Shown piece by piece: positions 1 to 25,184 of a stretch of DNA of 64,000 nt. The notes under the pieces are model-generated. The model did no database searches, was not told where the DNA came from, and saw only the letters and a program-made list of their open reading frames with translations. Within the stretch, counting starts at the first letter, position 1. Every line of letters starts with the position of its first letter. This stretch comes from Elgaria multicarinata webbii. Its lineage: Eukaryota; Chordata; Lepidosauria; Squamata; Anguidae. Both the position numbers and the translations under genes were made by a program. Where the stretch lies: contig NC_086183.1 in the NCBI RefSeq assembly GCF_023053635.1, positions 35,259,501 to 35,323,500 of the forward strand. Direction: 5' to 3'.

Positions 1-1100
1 GCTTCCAGGTGCCCCAGTGAAGGGAGGCGGCGCCGCCACCGCCAGGGTCATTTGGCTCCTGGAGAGGGGAAACCCCGGAGCTGAGGTCGTGCAGCCCCCC
101 GGGCTTGGAGCAGGAGCTCTGGCCTGGAAAGGCTCTTCCACAAACACGGCCAACGTGCCCCGCGGCTCCCTCCCCTTGCCAAGGGGCTCCAGCCGGGCCG
201 TTGGGAAGGGGCCGGGCCGGTTCTCCCTCCGTCCCCCACAGCCCCAGCCGGCGGGGCAGCCAAAGGGAGCCCCGGCCGGTGGCGGCTGCAGGTCCCGGCG
301 GGGAGGGAGCCTGGAACTACGAGCCCCATCATGCACCAGGCTCCGGCGCGTGCCCGGCCGCCCGGCCGCCGTTGCACCAGCTGACAGAGCCATCCAGCGG
401 CTGCCCGGGCGCCGCCGCGCGGAGGAGCCACACAGCCCCGGGCGGGGGCAGGGGCGGCGGGGGCAGGGGAGGCAGGGGCAGGGGCGGCGGGCAGATGCCT
501 TGACAAGGGCCGAAGCGGCTGGAGAGGGCGGGCGGCCGAGCAGGCGGCCGAGCGGGAGGCAGCGGGGGCGGGCGCCCGGCGAGGCGCCCGGAGGGCGGCC
601 GGCAGCCGCGCTGATCGCCGCGCGGTGCCAGCGGGAGGGACCGGGCGGGGCACCCGGGCGACGGGCCGCCGCCGCCGCCGCCGCCGCCGCCCGGGTAAAT
701 CGGCGGAGGGGCCGCCGGGCTGAAGGCATCCGCGGGGCTCCCGGGCGGGCAGGTGCGGGAAGGGCGCAGCCGGGGCGGGCGCGCGCGTGGGCGGAGGCGG
801 CCCCAGGTAGAGCGGCGGCGGCGGCAGGGGCAGGAGGCGCGAGGTGAGCCGGGCAGGGGAGCCGGCAAAGGCCCGACCCTGGCCCGGGCGGCGGCGGCGG
901 CAGCAGCAGCGGGCCCCCTCGCGACGACGCCCGCAGGAGCCCCGGGCCGGGGGCAGGCGCCCCGCGGCCGGCCCATGGCCCGCAGCCAGCTTACATAAGG
1001 TTTGCAAAGCCCGTGCTGATGCCGCTTTGGGGGCGGGAGGGTAGGTGGGGGGCCCGGGGAGCAGGTGGGCTGAAATGCCCCCCCTTCAGCAGCTGCAGGG
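1..1100. promoter_or_regulatory. CpG island, probable MAP3K10 promoter / 5' region
   Basis: About 1.1 kb of very GC- and CpG-rich DNA lies directly upstream of the MAP3K10 first coding exon. It holds GGCGGG-type GC boxes, a GCC run near 668-690 and long open frames on both strands. Those frames are made of Pro/Arg/Gly/Ala and look like by-products of GC content, not genes. The position fits a TATA-less housekeeping-type promoter. The transcription start cannot be fixed by eye, and an undetected upstream non-coding exon is possible. Confidence 0.7.
315..334 (+). promoter_or_regulatory. ZNF143/SBS-like motif in the CpG island
   Basis: The stretch AACTACGAGCCCCATCATGC resembles the ZNF143 (Staf) binding consensus ACTACAATTCCCAnnATGC. 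It keeps the ACTAC half, the CCCA core and the ATGC end. Such sites are common at CpG-island promoters. This is a motif match by eye only. Confidence 0.4.
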
Positions 1101-1207
1101 GGTGGGGGCCCTCCCCTCTCGTTGTGTGAGAATTCTGCTACGGAGCCTCTCTCGGGGCGCCCTCTGAGCATGGCCTGCGGGCACTTTTTTTTGTTAAAGA
1201 ATGGCCT

Positions 1208-1306
1208 TTCTTCTTCTTCTTCTTCTTCTTCTTCTTCTTCTTCTTCTTCTTCTTCTTCTTCTTCTTCTTCTTCTTCTTCTTCTTCTTCTTCTTCTTCTTC
1301 TTCTTC
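1208..1306 (+). repeat. (TTC)33 microsatellite (GAA on the other strand)
   Basis: Thirty-three uninterrupted TTC triplets lie between the CpG island and the first MAP3K10 coding exon, about 460 bp before the chosen start codon. If transcription starts inside the island, the tract is in the 5' UTR or a leader intron. The open frames across it (poly-Ser, poly-Lys, poly-Glu) are artefacts. Confidence 0.97.
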
Positions 1307-1763
1307 ACCATCCTCAGCCTCATCTGTTTGTGTCTCTGTCCTCAGAGGGGGGGTGCTGCTGGTGGGGAACATAATGGCCTCTTTCTTCTGCGCCAGGGCA
1401 GGGAGGCCGGCTGGAGCGCTCCTCAGCTGGGCAGAAGGGTGGCGGGGCGGGGGGGGGGGGGGGCTGCAAGGGTTGCTTGGCTTTAAAGGGGCAGGTTTGA
1501 AAAACCCGGTTCTGAGGAGAGCAATGATTCCTTTGCAGGGTTTGACGCTGTTCCTCCCCCAAAGTTGGGACCTGACAAGGATCCCCAAGTGCTCAGGAGG
1601 ATTCCCGCAAGGCAAGCGTGGAGCGATTCCGGCCAAAAAGGGGGGGGGGTGTCCGCTGAGGAGGATGGACGCCCAGGGGGCAGGAGCGCCACATGGTGGA
1701 GGACTGGAGCACGGGCTCTTGGCAGGGCCTGTTGCTGGCCCATTGGCCCGCTTGGGTCTGTGA

Positions 1764-12195
<10,432 letters not shown>

Positions 12196-13740
12196 CCCCA
12201 CAAGCCTCCCCAGGCGGGCCGGCCGTTTCCTCCCCACCCCTGCCAGCCAGGTGCTCCGGGACGAGGCTCCCTGCGTGCATTGCAAGGGACAGGTGGGGCC
12301 TGCGCAGGCTGCTGTATTTATGGACTCGGGGGCTACCACGTGGAGCTCCTTTCCAAGCAGTGTGACAGCTCAGCCTGTAGAGGGTGCTGGGCTGACGTGT
12401 CTTTGCACATACGTGTGCGTGCCTGCGGGCATCCTCTTCATGGTAATGTCTGATCCAGGCACCTGTGGTTCTGATTCTGTTACTTTTTTTTAAAGGTGTG
12501 TGTCAGAGAAGTCACATGTTCGCCTTCTTTTCTTCCCCATCCAACGTAATTTCACCAGGATTCTGCATCTGTAATGAGAGATGTGCAGGGCTGGGGGGCG
12601 GGGGCATTCTGAGGCCAGGCAGGGTTTACGGACGGACTAGCGTGGGCGGCCTCCCACCCTTCCACGCAGGAGCGCCACTGGGCGGCATTCTCGGCTCTCC
12701 TCCCACCATTTTTGCCACATAATCAGCAACCTCTGCGGCCAGTTAGGCCAGCAGTGAACTCCCAGCTAGTGAGCTTCATGGCTGCGTAACGAGCTGAACT
12801 CGGGTCTCCTCCGTCTCAGTCCCAGGCCCACCCTTGCGGCACACCGGCATTCTCCTGTCGCAAACCCCTGACTTCAGAGGAGCTGGTGGGATTACAACGT
12901 AGGAAAGGGACCACAGACGTGCTGGAGACCTCCTGGACATCTCGGTGATGAAAATGTCTCGGCCTTCCCCCCACCCCTAGAGACACAATACAGGGTGTTC
13001 TCTTAAAGGCACAAGAGAAGGGGTTGCCTGCTGTGGCGAATATGCCATGGCAAAGAATAGCCCCCTCCCCATTTTAATTGTGTGCCTTGCACCAATGGCA
13101 GGGGGCAGGGGGGGGGTTAATTTGAGGTAACTCCTGTTTCCAAGACCCCAGTGTTCAACCCCGGAAAAAACCATGCAGGAGAAGTGAAGAAAGTGTTTTT
13201 GCACCTGTGCAAATCGCAATTCCTTCCCCAGGTGAAGTCTGAACCTGGATGCCTCTCCAGTAGAAATTAAGCTGGGGGAGGGGGAGGGCTGAAGTTTCCA
13301 CTGCCTGCCAGCATGGCTGCCACGTTCCCACAGGGTTAAACGGAAGAGAGCCTTGTACTCCTTAGCTCGGTTCAAAGGGTGCACAGCAGCAAGCGTTCCC
13401 TTCCCAGGAAAGAGAGGGGGGGGGAGGCTGCTTCCCCACCAGGCCTGTTTCTGGGGCTCAAAACCACCCCTTGCATTCCTGCACCCCAAACTCTAGTCCG
13501 AGGCAGCCTGAACTGCATTTGCAGTGAGCGGCACCGTCTCCTGCCTTCCCTCATGCATCCCGGTTGCCATAGCAACAGCATCCAGATTGTTGAAGCATGG
13601 TGGCGGAGGCGGTGGCGGCAGCAGCCGCAGCACCAAGGGGGCGGAAGCAGGGGGGGCTCTCACGCTAGTGCAGCTGCGATGTTCACACCCAGAGCCCAGC
13701 TCTTCTGTGGTGCAAATGGCCAAGGCTCCGCAAATCTCAC
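12196..13740 (+). other. MAP3K10 3' flank / probable 3' UTR
   Basis: No gene seen here. The proximal part is probably MAP3K10 3' UTR. I found no AATAAA on the plus strand between the stop and the AAT-rich repeat at 14.06 kb, so the polyadenylation site is unresolved. A reversed tRNA-type SINE remnant lies at about 12750-12855 (GTGAGCTTCATGGCTG). Confidence 0.45.
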
Positions 13741-13743
13741 AGC

Positions 13744-13790
13744 TTCTCTCTCTCTCTCTCTCTCTTTCTCACTCACACACACACACACAA
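13744..13790 (+). repeat. (CT)n(CA)n compound microsatellite
   Basis: CT dinucleotides followed by CTCAC and then CA dinucleotides, in the MAP3K10-TTC9B convergent intergenic region. Confidence 0.9.
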
Positions 13791-13974
13791 TTTGTACCTC
13801 GCTACTCTGAATTTATTTTGGGCTGAAGTGCTCCTGTGAGGCTCTTTAAGCAGAATTAACCTGAGCAGACCCCCTCCCACCCCCCCTCTCTCGCAAACCC
13901 TACAAGGAGAACTGGCCGGGGCTCAACAGCGCTGCAGCCCAGAATCTGGAAACAAAACACCCGAGTGGTGGTGA

Positions 13975-14070
13975 TGGTTACTAGAGTGTAAGCCCACGCG
14001 GCAGGGTCCTGCTATTTATTGTGTTATCTGTACAGCACCATGTACATCGATGGTGCTATATAAATAAATA

Positions 14071-14110
<40 letters not shown>
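13975..14110 (+). repeat. L2-type SINE/LINE 3' end with (AAT)n tail
   Basis: Sense copy of the hairpin family. It reads GTAAGCCCACGCGGCAGGG, then CTATTTATTGTGTTATC, then a hairpin of AGCACCAT and ATGGTGCT, then ATATAAATAAATAAATAATAAT. The layout matches L2-mobilised elements, which carry a 'GTAAGC...GCAGGG' motif before the terminal hairpin. Confidence 0.65.
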
Positions 14111-16535
14111 GGGGGGGGAAGGTTGAACCTCTTTCAGCCCCAGGGCAAAACCCCACTTCAGAGGTGCTCTTGGTGGCCACAGTCCAGTAGCGGGTGGGGG
14201 CAGAGGCAAACGGGCCAAAGCACCCCACAGACCAGGTGCCTGCAGCTCCCGGTGTGCTCTGCTGGCCACTAGGCCCTTAGGAGACGCCTTTTGACCGCTG
14301 AGAATAGGGAAAGAGCAGCACAGGAGTGGGGCAGCAGCAGCTACCAAGTGATCGGGAGAAAAGGGGTCCAGGGAAGGGGGGCATTCTGGGGAACCACAGA
14401 GGCCTGGACGGGGGCCCCAGGAGGGCCAGGTTTGCCCCTGGCCCGGAAGTTCTGCAGCCTTGCAGGAGGGCGTTGTGCATCTGTAAGCTGCTGTCAGGCC
14501 CAGGTGGGAGCCCTCTGCCCCCCTCCCTCCGCCCATGCCGTCCCACCTTGACCTGCCCTGGTGATCGCTGCTCCGCTGGAGGGGGATCCAGGCCTTCATC
14601 CCTGGGCGCCTGTGGCCAGCGTGAATTGAATGTCCCGAGTTCCCTCCTCCCCACAGCCAGGGCCCCGCCAGGTGGTCTTAGGGCAGTGCAAGGAACACGA
14701 GGCCGCCTCCCTCACTGCGCTGCATAGGGAGCACTTTACACATGTGGGGAAGCCCTGAAGCTGCACGCAGTGTGCCCCATGACCCACAGCTCCGCTGCCA
14801 GGGGTGGGAGACTCCCCCCCCATCAGGTGCAGGTGTGCCTCTCAGCTGCCCCAGTGGTGCTCCTTGGCTCCAGCTGGGCCCATCCAGTGTCCCTTTGATT
14901 GGTTAGTCTGCCCAGCTGCTCACTCACCTGTTCTTTCTCTCCTGCCTCCACTCGCCCCCATGGCCACCTGCACAACTCAGGAGGCACCAGAGGAACTCCC
15001 TGCCTCTTGAAGCCGGGCGATTCCAGTCCCTGAAGATGCCACCGTATTTCCTCTCTGCTTTGCTTGCTAGAGAGGAATCAAGGTGTCCTGCGAACGGCCA
15101 GCGCAAGGCCCACTCCCCCCCCCATGCACACAGTCAAGGGCTCTCTGCTCAGGCTCCACCCTCCCTTTAAATTCCTTATTCAGAGAAAGCACAGGGCAGG
15201 ATGAAAAGTGCATTAAAGCTTTGCTTGACCAGATTACCTGCATGAGGCGATGGCTCCAGCACCCATGGACTGCCGTGGGGCAGGGTGATGGCGGATCCTA
15301 CAAGGCCCAGGCGAGAGAGGCCCACCTGGCAGGAGAGTTTGAAAGCCACCCGGGACAAATGAGCCAAGACTGCAAAAACAAGCGAAGGGGGGGGGGTGTG
15401 CGCATGCATGCGTGCAGGCGTTGAGGAAGGGTCCATGAAACGGAATGGGATTTGAGCAGCGGGTCCCATTGGCTAGCACTCAGATCTCTGCATATTCTCT
15501 GCCTTTGGAGTCCAGAGGAGATGTGGCCCAACTTGAAGCCTCCTGAGTACCCAAAGGGCCACGCGCAAGAGGTGCTGCTGGGAGGGCCGGCGTGGGTGGG
15601 CTGAGGAGACCAGCGTGGCCCTTCTGATCTGTGATGGGGGGACAAGGGTGAGCCCTTGGCTGGAACCACAAGAGCTCTGTGGTGATGGGGGGGGCTGGGG
15701 GCTTGGTCGCTAAAATGGGGCTGGACACATTGATGCTGGAGGAGGAGCCCATATGGGCAGCAGAGAAAGGGGGCGCCGGAGTCACAGGGAACAGGTCACC
15801 GCAGACCACGTGGGTCCTCAGAGTCATCTGGCTAGCTGCAATGGGAAGCAGGGTGCCGGCGCTTCCATGGCCTCATCCAGCAGGCCTCGGCTGCGGTTCT
15901 TTGGCAAGACTGCAAGGGCTACCTGGGGGAAAGTGGTCATGAATTTCGTGTGTGTGTGGGGGGGGGGTTCCTGGAGAGGAGAAGAGGATGTGTGTCCCAG
16001 ACAGGGGAAGGAGGCCCAGCCCGCCTGGGTCCCGTCCTCACAGCAGAGCACCCTTCCTCTGCCCCGCCCCCGCCGCATCTCCTGTGCTGGCTGGGGGAGG
16101 GCGACATCCGCTCAAAGGCAGGCAGGCAGGCAGGCAGGCTCCCCGCCTCTGCCACCACGTCCGGATTAGCCCACGGCGGCCCCTTCCAGACAGCTCCCTG
16201 CTGCTCTCTCTGCCCTCAATGCTACAGAGGCACATCTGGCAAATTCTCTCATTTAAAAATACATATAGATAAATAAGCAACCCCAACAGTGTTTGGGCAA
16301 AATGCTACATTATCGCGTCCCGCAGCCAAGAGGGCCGGAGCCAAACTGTCCGTCGAGAGCGATGCTCCGGCTGCAGCCTCTGCCAGGCATGGCGGGCGCC
16401 TGATGGCACTTTCCTGGATCATGGAGGGCAGCGGGTGGATCCTGGGCACTGTTGGCACCGTGTGTAGAAGGCTCTGTCCCTCGCTGATGCGGCGGTGGTG
16501 GTGGTGGTGGTGGGGCTGTTGAGGCCGGCCCCGGG
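14111..16535. other. Intergenic DNA between convergent MAP3K10 and TTC9B
   Basis: GC-rich DNA without a convincing gene. Open frames on both strands lack recognisable domains. Its right end probably holds the TTC9B 3' UTR. A GGCA tetranucleotide run is near 16120-16140 and a GGT run near 16495-16512. Confidence 0.5.
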
Positions 16536-20156
<3,621 letters not shown>

Positions 20157-20160
20157 CTAG

Positions 20161-20177
20161 AGCATTGTGGGAAACTC
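20161..20177 (-). promoter_or_regulatory. ZNF143-like core next to the RE1
   Basis: AGCATTGTGGGAAACTC on the plus strand; the reverse strand reads TTTCCCACAATGCT, close to the CCCAnnATGC core of ZNF143 sites. Weak evidence, by eye only. Confidence 0.3.
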
Positions 20178-20959
20178 CTCCTGCGTCAGCGCCGCCAGCC
20201 TGACCTCGGATGTCTCCGGAGCAGGCGGCCCTTCCGCTTGCAGGAGGGGAGGGGGCGCAGAGGACGGGAGGGGCTGGGAACGAGTCCTCCTTCCGCCCAA
20301 GGCCCGCGCGCAGCACTGCGCAGCTGATGGACGAGGGATGCGGGAGAGATCGGCGAGGAGCGCACGTCCGAGAGCCGTGCCCCGCCTGGCTGCTCTGGAG
20401 CCAGGGATTCCGGACGGAGGCACCCTGGGGCCTTCGGCCGTGCCCGGCTAGAGGTTTCACCGGGGGTCAGGCCCGCCCCCTCCTTTCATTGCCAGTGCCC
20501 ATCCCTGGAGGAAGAGATGCACGCAGGAGGAGCTTGGCTTGAAGCATGTGCAGAATGCCTCTCAGCATCGCTACTGCCAGCCGGCCTTGCTGCAGCGTGG
20601 CACCGCCATGGTCTCCCGGAGGCGGATGTGGTGTTTCCCTCATCAGCCAGGAACGCTTGCCAAAATCCCCCCACGTGCCTGGCTCGTGGCTCAAGGGAGG
20701 GGGCGCTGCAACAGAGAAGCGCAGCCCCTGAAGCGCTGCTTGGGCAGAGAAAAGTGGTCTTTGGCCAGGCTGCGTGGACGGTGGGTTTCCCACCCCCACC
20801 ACATCCTCCCCTGGTTCTACCAGAGGCCCCTGGACAGACTTGCTCCTCTATTACTGGCAGGGGTGGGGGGAAAGAGAGAACCACACTCTTCCTCTGAGAA
20901 TGTGGTTTTAAAATTTACCCCAGCTCAAAGAAAGAAAAAGCACCAAAAAGAAGCCTGCT

Positions 20960-21250
20960 TGCAGGGGAATGCTGGCTTGTCAAGGTAGTCGGAAAAAGAA
21001 ATCAATATTGGACTATTTTAAGCCAAAAAAAGAACTACCTGAAAGATCACATAGGATGCTACAAACTTCAAAGATGGCATCAGAGGAATTAGCAGCTAAC
21101 AACGCATCTCTTCCAGACACAATTGCTGTCTTAAAAGCAGAATTTACAGCCCAATTTTCCTCTCAGCAGGACACTTTAAAAGCGATGTTTGCTGATTTGA
21201 TATCTCCGATTGAAAGCCGCTTGAAAGAGTTTTGTAAGAACTCTATATGA
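20960..21250 (+). mobile_element. L1/Tx1-like LINE ORF1 fragment
   Basis: A 93-codon frame (20969-21250) begins with a basic stretch (SRKKKSILDYFKPKK) and continues as a coiled-coil-like segment (LKAEFTAQFSSQQDTLK), as in the N-terminal half of L1-clade ORF1 proteins. No RRM or C-terminal domain follows, because a CR1 3' end begins about 100 bp downstream. It could be part of another element. Confidence 0.4.
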
Positions 21251-21359
21251 CGACGCTCTTCCTCCAACACTCCACAAATAGCTTTCCACAGCCACAATCA
21301 CAGCTCCAGTACCCCTCTTTGCAGCACTGGCCAGGGTCTCACCTCAGGATGTGCTGTGG

Positions 21360-21655
21360 ACTTGTCCATCAAGTCTTCTTGATCCTCCCAGAGTGCAGGA
21401 CACGGAATAATGGGCTCAAGTGATGGGAAGCCAGTCTCCAGCTGGACATCAGGAAAAACTTCCTGACTGTGAGAGCAGTACGACAATGGAACCAGTTACC
21501 TAGGGAGGTTGTGGGCTCTCCCACACTAGAGGCCTTCAAGAGGCAGCTGGACAGCCCTCTGCCAGGGATGCTTTAGGGTGGATTCCTGCATTGAGCAGGG
21601 GGTTGGACTCGATGGCCTTGTAGGCCCCTTCCAACTCTGTTATTCTATGATTCCG
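21360..21655 (+). mobile_element. CR1 LINE 3' end
   Basis: Carries the CR1 C-terminal coding end and 3' UTR: CAGGAAAAACTTCCTGACTG, CCTAGGGAGGTTGTGGGCTC, GGTTGGACTCGATGGCCTTG and a TATTCTATGATTC terminus. It is 5'-truncated, as most CR1 copies are. Confidence 0.88.
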
Positions 21656-21714
21656 CTGTCCCACATAACTCAGGGTTTCACACAGTCCAGAGAGCAATGC
21701 CAAACTGAACACCC

Positions 21715-21936
21715 AGGTTGGCTTATATCCCCATACCAAAAAAGGGAAACATGAAAGAATGTTTAAACTATCAGACAGTGGCACTTATTTCACATGCCAG
21801 CAAGGTAATGCTCAAGATCCTGCAAGGTAGACTCCAGCAATTCATGGAGCGAGAATTGCCAGATGTACAAGCTGGGTTTAGAAAAGGCAGAGGAACTAGA
21901 GACCAAATTGCCAATATCCGCTGGATAATGGAGAAA
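21715..21936 (+). mobile_element. BovB (RTE) LINE, 5' part of reverse transcriptase
   Basis: The frame from 21718 encodes PIPKKGNMKECLNY, LISHASKVMLKILQ, ELPDVQAGFRKGRGTRDQ and IRWIMEK, the BovB reverse-transcriptase fingers. It is interrupted after ATAATGGAGAAA by a CR1 and resumes at 22529. The 5' end of the LINE is missing. Confidence 0.88.
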
Positions 21937-22528
21937 TGGCTGCATTAATAGAAGTATAGCTTCCAAATCACGTGAGGTACTGGTTCCTCTCTATTCGACC
22001 CTGGTTAGGCCTCATCTAGAGTATTGCGTCCAGTTCTGGGCTCCACAATTCAAGAAGGACGCAGACAAGCTGGAGCATGTTCAGAAGAGGGCAACCAGGA
22101 TGATCAGAGGTCTAGAAACAAAGCCCTATGAAGAGAGACTGAAAGAACTGGGCAGGTTTAGCCTGGAGAAGAGAAGATTGAGGGGAGACATGATAGCACT
22201 CTTCAAATACTTAAAAGGTTGTCACACAGAGGAGGGCCAGGATCTCTTCTCGATCCTCCCAGAGAGCAGGACACGGAATAACGGGCTCAAGTTAAAGGAA
22301 GCCAGATTCCGGCGAGACATCAGGAAAAACTTCCTGACTGTTAGAGCAGTGCGACGGTGGAATCAGCTACCTAGGGAGGTTGTGGGCTCTCCCACACTAG
22401 AGGCATTCAAGAGGCAGCTGGACAACCGTCTGTCAGGGATGCTTTAGGGTGGATTCCTGCATTGAGCAGGGGGTTGGACTCGATGGCCTTGTAGGCCCGT
22501 TCCAACTCTGCTATTCTATGATTCTATG
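21937..22528 (+). mobile_element. CR1 LINE inserted into the BovB element
   Basis: A CR1 3' portion about 590 bp long encodes a typical CR1 C-terminus: [49 protein letters not shown]. Its 3' UTR ends TATTCTATGATTCTATG. The flanking BovB reads continuously once it is removed, with AAA repeated at both junctions as a possible short target duplication. Confidence 0.9.
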
Positions 22529-23650
22529 AAAGCCAGGGAGTTCCAGAAAAACATCTATTTCTGTTTTATTGACTATTCTAAAGCCTTTGACTGTGTGGAT
22601 CATAACAAACTGTGGCAAGTTCTTGGTGGTATGGGGATACCAAGTCATCTTGTCTGCCTCCTGAGGAATCTGTATAACGAACAAGTAGCAACGGTAAGTA
22701 CAGACCATGGAACAACGGACTGGTTTAAGATTGGGAAAGGAGTACGGCAGGGTTGTATACTCTCACCTTATCTATTCAACTTGTATGCAGAACACATCAT
22801 GCGACGTGCTGGGCTTGACAAATCCAAGGCTGGAGTTAAAATCGCAGGAAGAAACATTAACAATCTCAGATATGCAGATGACACCACTTTGATGGCTGAA
22901 AGCGAGGAGGAGCTGAGGAGCCTTATGACAAAGGTGAAAGAAGAAAGTGCAAAAGCTGGGTTGCAGTTAAACCTCAAAAAAACCAAGATTATGGCAACCA
23001 GCTTGATTGATAACTGGCAAATAGAAGGAGAAAACATGGAGGCAGTGATAGACTTTGTATTTCTGGGCACAAAGATTACTGCAGACGCTGACTGCAGCCA
23101 GGAAATCAGAAGACGTTTACTTCTTGGGAGGAGAGCAATGACAAATCTTGATAAAATAGTTAAGAGCAGAGACACCACACTGACAACAAATTTCTGCATA
23201 GTTAAAGCAATAGTATTCCCCGTAGTAACCTATGGCTGCGAGAGCTGGACCATAAGGAAGGCTGAGCGAAGGAAGATAGATGCTTTTGAACTGTGGTGTT
23301 GGAGGAAAATTCTGAGAGTGCCTTGGACTGCAAGAAGATCAAACCAGTCCATACTCCAGGAAATAAAGCCAGACTGCTCACTTGAGGGAATGGTATTAAA
23401 GGCAAAACTGAAGTACTTTGGCCACATAATGAGAAGACAGGATACCCTGGAGAAGAGGCTGATGCTAGGGAAAGTGGAAGGCAAAAGGAAGAGGGGCCGA
23501 CCAAGGGCAAGATGGATGGATGATATTCTGGAGGTGACAGACTTGACCTTGGGGGAGCTGGGGGTGGCAACGGCTGACAGAAAGCTCTGGCGTGGGCTGG
23601 TCCATGAAGTCACGAAGAGTCAGAAGCGACTGAATGAATAAACAACAGCA
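22529..23650 (+). mobile_element. BovB (RTE) LINE, reverse-transcriptase C-terminal part and 3' end
   Basis: The frame covering 22526-23641 encodes FCFIDYSKAFDCVDH, GVRQGCILSP, the catalytic YADD box in NNLRYADDTTLMAESEEEL, then CESWTIRKAERRKIDAFEL and VTKSQKRLNE. This matches BovB of ruminants and squamates. The 3' end reads GAATGAATAAACAACAGC. The reading frame across this part is long and intact, so the copy is fairly young, but its 5' half, including the endonuclease, is absent. Confidence 0.93.
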
Positions 23651-24229
23651 TAGGTTTTTTTGTTTTTTTTTAAGATTCTTGACACTTTATCAAGGATGTG
23701 CTGCTGTTATTAAAAGTGTACCTTAAATTTTACAACATAGCATATATCAAACGACATGGACAAACCTGAAGCATACAGAACATCTTCATGGCATTTCTAT
23801 TATCTTTTACCATGACATTGAAACTCTAGTTTTTATAACATAGTTTTTACCTGAATTGTGCTCGCATCAATACCTACAAATCTTCACGCCGCACATTCAC
23901 TTTTTAAGAGAAACCCCCCCAATGTGGAGTCACTTTTACCATTCAGTCCACTTAAGACCAAATGACAAGATCCCAGTTCCAGAGTGAGTCTCAGAATAAT
24001 GTGCTTAAGCAATGCTACTCATTACTTAGCCACAGGCGCTCTATTGCCAATGTCAAAAGATTCCTTATAAGCAGGTGTAGGACTCATTAGAACATGTGCA
24101 AGTTTGTACACGGGTCTAATGGGAGCACATCACGCAACAGTTCTGGTGGAGAAGGCAGGCAGGCAGGCAGACACGTGCCGGTTCATACACACATTGGCAA
24201 AGAGTAGCCTTGGCAAGAAGGGATGCTAG
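23651..24229. other. Intergenic DNA, no gene seen
   Basis: AT-richer sequence without recognisable coding potential. A GGCA tetranucleotide run is near 24150-24170. Confidence 0.5.
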
Positions 24230-24470
24230 TGAAAGGTTCACTGTATGACTGTTCTCCTGTTTTCTGTCTCCATTGCTGGGTAACACCAGGCTGTTGGCCA
24301 TGCGACTGATGTAGAGCCTCCAGGGTCAGAGGCAGTCTAGCCCCGAGGGAACTGCTGCTGCCTACGCCAAGTCCTGCGTGAGGTTTCCCCTCCTGCCTCT
24401 GGCCAGTCACACTGTGGGATATCGGCAGCTGGGTCATCCGGTAGCCTGATTCAGCAGGGCTGAGCTGGGC
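24230..24470 (+). repeat. Old, diverged CR1 3' end
   Basis: Retains the order of the CR1 3' UTR: AGCCTCCAGGGTCAGAGGCA, CAAGTCCTGCGTGAGG, GGCCAGTCACACTGTG, TGATTCAGCAGGGCT. It is clearly more decayed than the other copies. Confidence 0.5.
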
Positions 24471-24659
24471 TATGGGGCAGCGGCAGATCATTGCGCACAG
24501 GAGCCCAGTACAAACCAGGTGCTTGTCCTTCCTCAGAGGCCTTCAGGAAGGGGTTGGAGAAGCATCCCACGGATTGTTTCAGCTGCAGGCGGGGTGTGGG
24601 GGCTGTTGCCTGGAATCCCACAATCACTCGAGGGCAGAATACTTTCGCAGCTCATTTGG

Positions 24660-25100
24660 AAAACAAACATTTATTTATTAAATTTATATACTGTTCCATA
24701 GCCGAAGCTCTCTGGGCAGTTTACAAAAGTTAAAAACAGTGAACGTTAAAAAGGTATACAAGATTTAAAACTATCAAAATATAAACAGTATCCATTAAAC
24801 AACAACAGTTCTGGAGTCCATTAAAACTTAAACAAACTTAGCATATGTTGTTAAATGTCTTGACCTGGTGCTGAAAAGATAACAGTGTTGGTGCCAGGCG
24901 AGCCTCATCTGAGAGATCATTCCATAATTGGGGGCCACCACCGAAAAGGCCCCCTCCCTTGTTGCTATCCTCTGAGCTTCCCTCGGAGTAGGCACTCGGA
25001 GGAGGACCTTAGATGTTGAGAGCAGTGTATGGGTAGGTTCATGTCGGGAGAGGCGTTCCGTCAGGTATTGTGGTCCCAAGCCATGTAAGACAAACCACAC
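24660..25100 (-). mobile_element. L2-type LINE 3' portion, minus orientation
   Basis: Read on the minus strand, it encodes an L2-like C-terminus (LHGLGPQYLTERLSRHEPTH; TREGAFSVVAPNYGMISQ), followed by a 3' UTR ending AACTGCCCAGAGAGCTTCGG and a TAATAAATAAAT tail. The same tail recurs in + orientation at 26.2, 26.5, 37.1 and 63.0 kb. Confidence 0.7.
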
Positions 25101-25153
25101 TGTAGTCCTTGCAGAAGCCTCCAGGCAATGGCAGGTGAAATGCCCAGAGCACG

Positions 25154-25157
<4 letters not shown>

Positions 25158-25184
<27 letters not shown>
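25158..25184 (+). repeat. (TG)n microsatellite
   Basis: About 13 TG dinucleotides. Confidence 0.95.
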
